Assembly (NCBI GenBank): GCA_964523005.1
Contig: CAZFZL010000059.1
Location: 1-9,395, forward strand
Direction of reading: 5' to 3'
Source: UMGS1307 sp964523005
GTDB taxonomy: Bacteria; Bacillota; Clostridia; Oscillospirales; CAG-382
DNA: 9,395 bases
A program made the translations under genes and the position numbers. The first letter of the stretch is position 1. Every line of letters begins with the position of its first letter. The notes under the pieces are model-generated. The model had not been told where the DNA came from and ran no database searches. It saw only the letters and a list, made by a program, of their open reading frames with translations. Below, one piece after another: positions 6,100 to 9,395 of this stretch.

Positions 6100-6867
6100 T
6101 TACTGCTTCTTGTATGCGTATGTGGTTGCATACCTTGATGATTTATCGTCCCTGAGGATATCGAAGCTCGGTATCTCTCCGAGGATCGGGACGTTGTAGT
6201 TGCTCTTGATGTCTTCGATGCTCTTTATTCTTGTATCTAACGCGAACACAAGCATCATGATCCCTATTACTATCACGACACCGGCAAGCGCAGCAAGCAT
6301 TGATTTGTTGTATGACGTTGGATTTGAACGATATGCGTATGTTGCTTCCGACACGCTCTCCGCATAACCCGCCTTGACGACGCTCTTGACGGCGGCAGGC
6401 GCAGAGGACGCGATTTTATTGCACATTTCGACCGCAAGCTTCGGATCGTATGCGGTAACATAAAGCGTGAGAAATTCCGTTTCGTCCATCGACACAATTG
6501 ACACGGAGACTTTTGAAAGATCGGCAACAGTGTCTTCACCGTAATCCTCAAGCAGCTGGTCGCGGAAAACGTCGGTACGCAGGAGGATGTTATATGCTTT
6601 TATAAGCTGTTGTGCATAGACCGAGTCACCCGTCGTATAGACATAGGTCACTCCTAAATCGTCTTTTTCGCTTATACGTCCGCTGCTTATGAACATCGTC
6701 GCATTCGCTGTATAGCGGGGTGTTTTGTTGTATTCCTGCGTGAAAAACACAGCGCAAAAACCGATCACTGCCGCAAGCACGAGCAAATACCAGCGCTTGA
6801 GCACCCCGATCAGGAAACGCGGCCAGTTGAATTTTGATGAATTTTTAATAATATACTTGTTGTCCAT
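6100..6867 (-). CDS. Wzz/YveK-like polysaccharide co-polymerase / BY-kinase transmembrane adaptor
   Basis: A 255-residue inner-membrane protein that sets chain length and activates the cytosolic BY-kinase through its C-terminal tail. It has a short basic N-terminus, TM1 (about 27-43), an extracellular Wzz domain beginning with RYTANATMFIS (51-61) and containing VSIVSMDETEFLTLYVTAYDPKLA (122-145), then TM2 (about 189-209) and a ~45-residue cytoplasmic tail with YNVPILGEIPSF (224-235). These are standard landmarks of the Firmicutes CapA/CpsC/YveK type. The proline-rich stretch before TM2 is reduced to SNPTS. The ATG at 6867 follows GGAGG by six bases. It starts 32 nt after the nucleotidyltransferase-like gene and 14 nt before the kinase gene, in one operon. 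Confidence 0.95.
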   Translation of the reverse strand: MDNKYIIKNSSKFNWPRFLIGVLKRWYLLVLAAVIGFCAVFFTQEYNKTPRYTANATMFISSGRISEKDDLGVTYVYTTGDSVYAQQLIKAYNILLRTDVFRDQLLEDYGEDTVADLSKVSVSIVSMDETEFLTLYVTAYDPKLAVEMCNKIASSAPAAVKSVVKAGYAESVSEATYAYRSNPTSYNKSMLAALAGVVIVIGIMMLVFALDTRIKSIEDIKSNYNVPILGEIPSFDILRDDKSSRYATTYAYKKQ

Positions 6868-6899
6868 GGACTACCTCCGTATCGTTGGTCGGTTAAAAT

Positions 6900-8180
6900 T
6901 TATTTTTCTTCGTTTTGTCTGAACATTCCGAGATCACCGAACAGCTTTACTCTTACGGCAGTATCCGCGGCAAGCTCAAAATCCTTCGGTGCGTTCGTGT
7001 CGAGCGTGCCTTCGGTCATTATTTTTGCTCCGTAAAAGAGCCAGCATATCCATCCGAGCGGCAGCAATATTATGCTTTTGGCGGCAAACGGGAAACGTCT
7101 GTATATCCTTCGCTTATCGGGAAAAATCGCTTTTTTGATTTTTTCCGTACGATATGATGCCATGCTGTGTTCAAATTCGTCCATGCTTCCGGAGCGGCGC
7201 GCGCCGAGATAACGTAAGCATACGCCGTCGCGTTCTCTTTTTTCTCCGAGCCAGCCGCCGCTTTCTATGTCGCTGACGAATCGCTCCGCAAGCTCCGGCA
7301 CACCGTCTTCGCTGCAGTCAGGCAAAAGCTTCGCGTCCACGCCGAAATAACACGTTCCGATGTACAGCACGGTGCTGTATATTTTTATGTACCCGAGCGA
7401 ACGCATAACGCTTTCCGTACGCTCGAAATCAGCGCTTTCACGGTAACGGGTCATATACAAAACAATATCCATAAGCTGACGTACTGAAGCTCCGCTCTTG
7501 ACAAAATGCTGTATCATATGCAAAAGCAGAAATATGAGATGATCGGTGACACCGAGCGTCCTGAAGGAATGACCCGATATCGAAAAATCCATCGGGGCTT
7601 CAGAAACGAGCTTAGCTCCGTCGTAGCCGTCAAAGACAATGTCACTGATTATTTCTTCGTACAGCGTCGTGTGAAGCTCAAGGATGCCGACGGACTTATG
7701 TGTGCACGTGGCGTGATTTGAAAACTCTGTTCGCGGCGTGACCGAATAGCCCAAGCCCTCAAGAATAGTATATGCTTTTTTCTCATCCTCCGGGGATATG
7801 AGCAGGTCGGTATCATTCGAAACGCGCACCTCGGGCAGCGCGTAAAGTCTTGAGATGGCTTCGCCCTTGAGTATGAGCGGATTGATATCGTTTTTTTCAA
7901 GCGAATCTATCGTGGTAATGAGAAAATCGCGTTTCGTGCTGCTTTCAAGCAACAGCCACTTCAACTTCGTCTTACATTTGGCAATAAGCTCAGGCGACAC
8001 CCGCAGCCCCGTATCCTGCGAAAGGCGGTTGGTCGCAATGAGCACAAGCTCAAGCGTATCCTGCTCCGCGGCGCGTATGATAATGGTCTTGAGCTCGTCT
8101 TCTGTCACTGTTATGTCGGGCAAAACATCGGTGGCGCCGCATGCGTACAGCCTCATCATTTTACCAAACTCACTTGTCAA
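6900..8180 (-). CDS. NTP_transf_5 (PF14907)-type nucleotidyltransferase-like protein
   Basis: A 426-residue protein of the uncharacterised nucleotidyltransferase family. Its core matches the family pattern: NPLILKGEAISRLYALPEVR (100-119), the metal-binding pair NDTDLLI (122-128, Asp123 and Asp125), LGYSV (143-147), His156 and His161 in a NHATCTH stretch, and GILELH (165-170). A helical middle part (HLIFLLLHMIQHF, HFVKSGASVRQLMDI) follows. A C-terminal basic-hydrophobic segment (FPFAAKSIILLPLGWICWLFYG, 363-384, written in two parts: FPFAAKSIILL and PLGWICWLFYG) suggests membrane association. Substrate is unknown; transfer of a nucleotide to a polymer, peptide or protein is possible but unproven. 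It sits between the LCP ligase (20-nt gap) and the adaptor (32-nt gap) in the same operon. The TTG start at 8180 is well supported: GGAGGTGA lies six bases upstream. Confidence 0.85.
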   Translation of the reverse strand: MTSEFGKMMRLYACGATDVLPDITVTEDELKTIIIRAAEQDTLELVLIATNRLSQDTGLRVSPELIAKCKTKLKWLLLESSTKRDFLITTIDSLEKNDINPLILKGEAISRLYALPEVRVSNDTDLLISPEDEKKAYTILEGLGYSVTPRTEFSNHATCTHKSVGILELHTTLYEEIISDIVFDGYDGAKLVSEAPMDFSISGHSFRTLGVTDHLIFLLLHMIQHFVKSGASVRQLMDIVLYMTRYRESADFERTESVMRSLGYIKIYSTVLYIGTCYFGVDAKLLPDCSEDGVPELAERFVSDIESGGWLGEKRERDGVCLRYLGARRSGSMDEFEHSMASYRTEKIKKAIFPDKRRIYRRFPFAAKSIILLPLGWICWLFYGAKIMTEGTLDTNAPKDFELAADTAVRVKLFGDLGMFRQNEEK

Positions 8181-8194
8181 GCAGCGTCACCTCC
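8178..8194 (-). promoter_or_regulatory. Strong ribosome-binding site selecting a TTG start
   Basis: Minus-strand GGAGGTGA (8194-8187) is six bases before TTG (8180-8178). The next in-frame ATG codons (residues 8 and 9 of the ORF) lack such a site. The motif is nearly identical to that of the S24/S26-like gene. Confidence 0.75.
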
Positions 8195-8200
8195 GGAGTT

Positions 8201-9395
8201 TTATCCGTATAAATATTTAGCTATAAGCTCGGATGTCACGGTAAAATCGATCTTTTTTGCCGCTATACCGTTGTACCGGACATATTCCCATTTGCCCGAA
8301 AACGGAACCGACTGAGAATCGGTGAAGCTGACCTTGCCGCTCGCGACGTCATAGGCGTACGAGATCAGCTTGGTAAGCGAAAGATTTGTTTTCACCTTGG
8401 TCGTGCAGTAATCGAGCAGACTGAGCATATCGGAAAGAGTATATTCGCTCATGATCTTTTTCATTATCGCTTCGATGACTTGTCTTTGGCGGCGTGAACG
8501 CTCAGCCGTGCTGTCGGAACGGTTCTGGACGTGCTGGCGGACATGGTCTCCGTCAAGGTGGTTATAGCCTGCCTTAAGGTCAGGATATACATATCCCCAC
8601 GCATACGTCCGATATGTGTCGACTTCCTTTTGAGTAAGGTAGATATCAAGTCCGCCCATGCGGTCGACGATATCGACGACCCCCTGAAGATCTATTGTTA
8701 TATAATACTGTATATCGAGACCGAAAACGCTGTTGACGGTATTTATCAGCAGTCCTGCTCCGCCCCAATAATAGGAATTGTTCAGCTTTGCCCAGCTGTG
8801 GTTTTCTATCGGTACGAGTATATCACGGTCGAACGAAAGCAGCTTGACAGCCTTCGTTGAGGTGTTGTATGAAACAATCACCATCGCGTCGGAAAAGCCT
8901 AACACGTTCTGTGTGTCAAGCGAATCACGTCCTATAAGCATAATGTTGACGATATTGCTCTTTTTCTGTGAAACGCGTTTTATCGAAACAGATGAGGAAG
9001 GCTCCGTATAAATGTGCTCGGATTCCTCGGCACTCTCTTCTTTGCTTTCCTGAGCTGAAACAGTGTTTATTTTACTTTCGTCCGGCTTGCTCACGGTGGA
9101 CACTGTCGGATCTGATGCTATCGTGATCGATGTTTCGCTGCCTGTACTTTCCGTTTTGCTGTTCTCCGGCTTGCTCTCGTCAGGCTTGCTTTCGTCGGGC
9201 TTGCTCTCGTCGGGCTTGCTCGTTATGGAAACCGTCGGTTCGGATGCTATCGGAACAGATATTTCGCTGTCATTACTGACAGCTTTGCTTTCGTCAGGCT
9301 TGCTCGTCTCGGTCTTGCTTGTCTCGGTCTTGCTCGTCTCGGTCTTGCTCGTCTCGGTCTTGCTCGTCTCGGTCTTGCTTGTCTCGGTCTTGCTT
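8201..9395 (-). CDS. LCP (LytR-CpsA-Psr) family polymer-to-cell-wall ligase with long repeat stalk, 5'-truncated by the window edge
   Basis: The reading frame is open from the right edge to a TAA at 8201-8203, so the true start and probable N-terminal TM helix lie off-window; a GTG at 9103 is internal. The protein would transfer a lipid-linked polysaccharide to peptidoglycan outside the cell. Numbering from that GTG, the LCP domain starts at NIMLIGRDS (53-61) and contains GFSDAMVIVS (69-78), SFDRDILVP (90-98, usually SIPRDTYV), KLNNSYYWGG (106-115), VDRMGGLDIYL (146-156), LDGDHVRQHVQNRSD (183-197) and RSRRQRQ (202-208). The expected R-x-R is Q-N-R here, so one pyrophosphate-binding arginine looks replaced. 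Before the domain lies at least 140 residues of Ser/Thr/Lys/Glu/Pro-rich repeats, probably an extracellular stalk or wall-spanning linker. It is first in the visible operon. Confidence 0.92.
   Translation of the reverse strand, partial: SKTETSKTETSKTETSKTETSKTETSKTETSKPDESKAVSNDSEISVPIASEPTVSITSKPDESKPDESKPDESKPENSKTESTGSETSITIASDPTVSTVSKPDESKINTVSAQESKEESAEESEHIYTEPSSSVSIKRVSQKKSNIVNIMLIGRDSLDTQNVLGFSDAMVIVSYNTSTKAVKLLSFDRDILVPIENHSWAKLNNSYYWGGAGLLINTVNSVFGLDIQYYITIDLQGVVDIVDRMGGLDIYLTQKEVDTYRTYAWGYVYPDLKAGYNHLDGDHVRQHVQNRSDSTAERSRRQRQVIEAIMKKIMSEYTLSDMLSLLDYCTTKVKTNLSLTKLISYAYDVASGKVSFTDSQSVPFSGKWEYVRYNGIAAKKIDFTVTSELIAKYLYG
9074..9289 (-). repeat. Diverged pair of 87-bp (29-residue) repeats in the LCP stalk
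   Basis: Segments 9203-9289 and 9074-9160 encode aligned 29-residue units with about 19 identical positions, both containing I-A-S-(E/D)-P-T-V-S and ending in S-K-P-D-E-S. They are offset by 129 bp (43 codons), with the S-K-P-D-E array in between and sharing the end of the first unit. This indicates older segmental duplication within the stalk. Confidence 0.75.
9161..9220 (-). repeat. Second 15-bp coding repeat, encoding S-K-P-D-E units
   Basis: Four consecutive 15-base units read Ser-Lys-Pro-Asp-Glu three times and Ser-Lys-Pro-Glu-Asn once. They share the Ser-Lys frame with the S-K-T-E-T array and look like a diverged version of the same minisatellite. Confidence 0.85.
9305..9394 (-). repeat. 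15-bp coding tandem repeat (six copies visible), encoding S-K-T-E-T units
   Basis: Six back-to-back 15-base units (9305-9319, 9320-9334, 9335-9349, 9350-9364, 9365-9379, 9380-9394) differ only at the first base (C or T on the plus strand). The array continues past the window edge. Each unit adds five residues (Ser-Lys-Thr-Glu-Thr), so copy-number change keeps the LCP reading frame. Confidence 0.95.

Noticed and set aside
9101..9103. GTG as start of the LCP gene
   Set aside because: The frame is open through the repeat array to the window edge, there is no ribosome site before it, and starting here would remove part of the repeat stalk and leave no membrane anchor.
9161..9394. Repeat array as a possible CRISPR
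   Set aside because: Units are 15 bp, directly adjacent without spacers, and stay in the LCP reading frame.

Overview
The window is the core of an exopolysaccharide/capsule (EPS/CPS) biosynthesis locus. It most likely comes from a Firmicutes (Clostridia, perhaps Oscillospiraceae/Ruminococcaceae-like) chromosome. Three things point there: the chain-length/kinase module is split into two proteins (a two-TM Wzz-like adaptor plus a separate cytosolic BY-kinase); it is paired with a PHP-type Mn-dependent tyrosine phosphatase (CpsB/YwqE type) and an LCP ligase; and several genes have strong AGGAGG-type ribosome sites with GTG/TTG starts. Genus is not resolvable from the sequence alone.

Layout (transcription mostly on the minus strand, so read right to left). 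9395-8201: LCP (LytR-CpsA-Psr) polymer-to-wall ligase, cut by the right edge, with a long S/T/K/E/P repeat stalk. 8180-6900: Pfam NTP_transf_5-type nucleotidyltransferase-like protein. 6867-6100: Wzz/YveK-like polymerization adaptor. 6085-5321: CpsD/YveL-like tyrosine kinase with a Tyr-rich tail. 5253-4549: CpsB-like phosphatase. 4114-4572, on the plus strand: a small soluble S24/S26 (LexA/signal-peptidase fold) protein driven by its own near-consensus promoter. 4001-2142: membrane-bound UDP-GlcNAc 4,6-dehydratase of the PglF/WbpM/CapD type. 2102-960: DegT/DnrJ/EryC1 sugar aminotransferase. 963-154: GT2 glycosyltransferase. 113-1: N-terminus of an initiating phosphoglycosyl transferase (PglC/WcaJ-C type), cut by the left edge.

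How they fit together. The dehydratase and aminotransferase would convert UDP-GlcNAc to a UDP-4-amino-4,6-dideoxy sugar. The small sugar transferase at the left edge could load it (perhaps after N-acetylation by an off-window enzyme) onto undecaprenyl phosphate. The GT2 enzyme extends the repeat unit. Adaptor, kinase and phosphatase regulate polymerization. The LCP protein attaches the product to the cell wall.

The parts that do not fit a textbook EPS locus are the soluble Ser/His S26-like peptidase, inverted into the middle of the operon, and the NTP_transf_5 protein placed between ligase and adaptor. The two share almost the same translation-start region with TTG start codons, and they belong to families that I recall co-occurring in poorly understood EPS/peptide-associated clusters. 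Other points worth attention are an in-frame 15-bp minisatellite in the LCP gene, a changed arginine in its RxR motif, and small hairpins between ribosome-binding sites and starts. No RNA genes, IS elements, CRISPR arrays or convincing terminators were seen, and there is no gene-free stretch longer than 300 bases.
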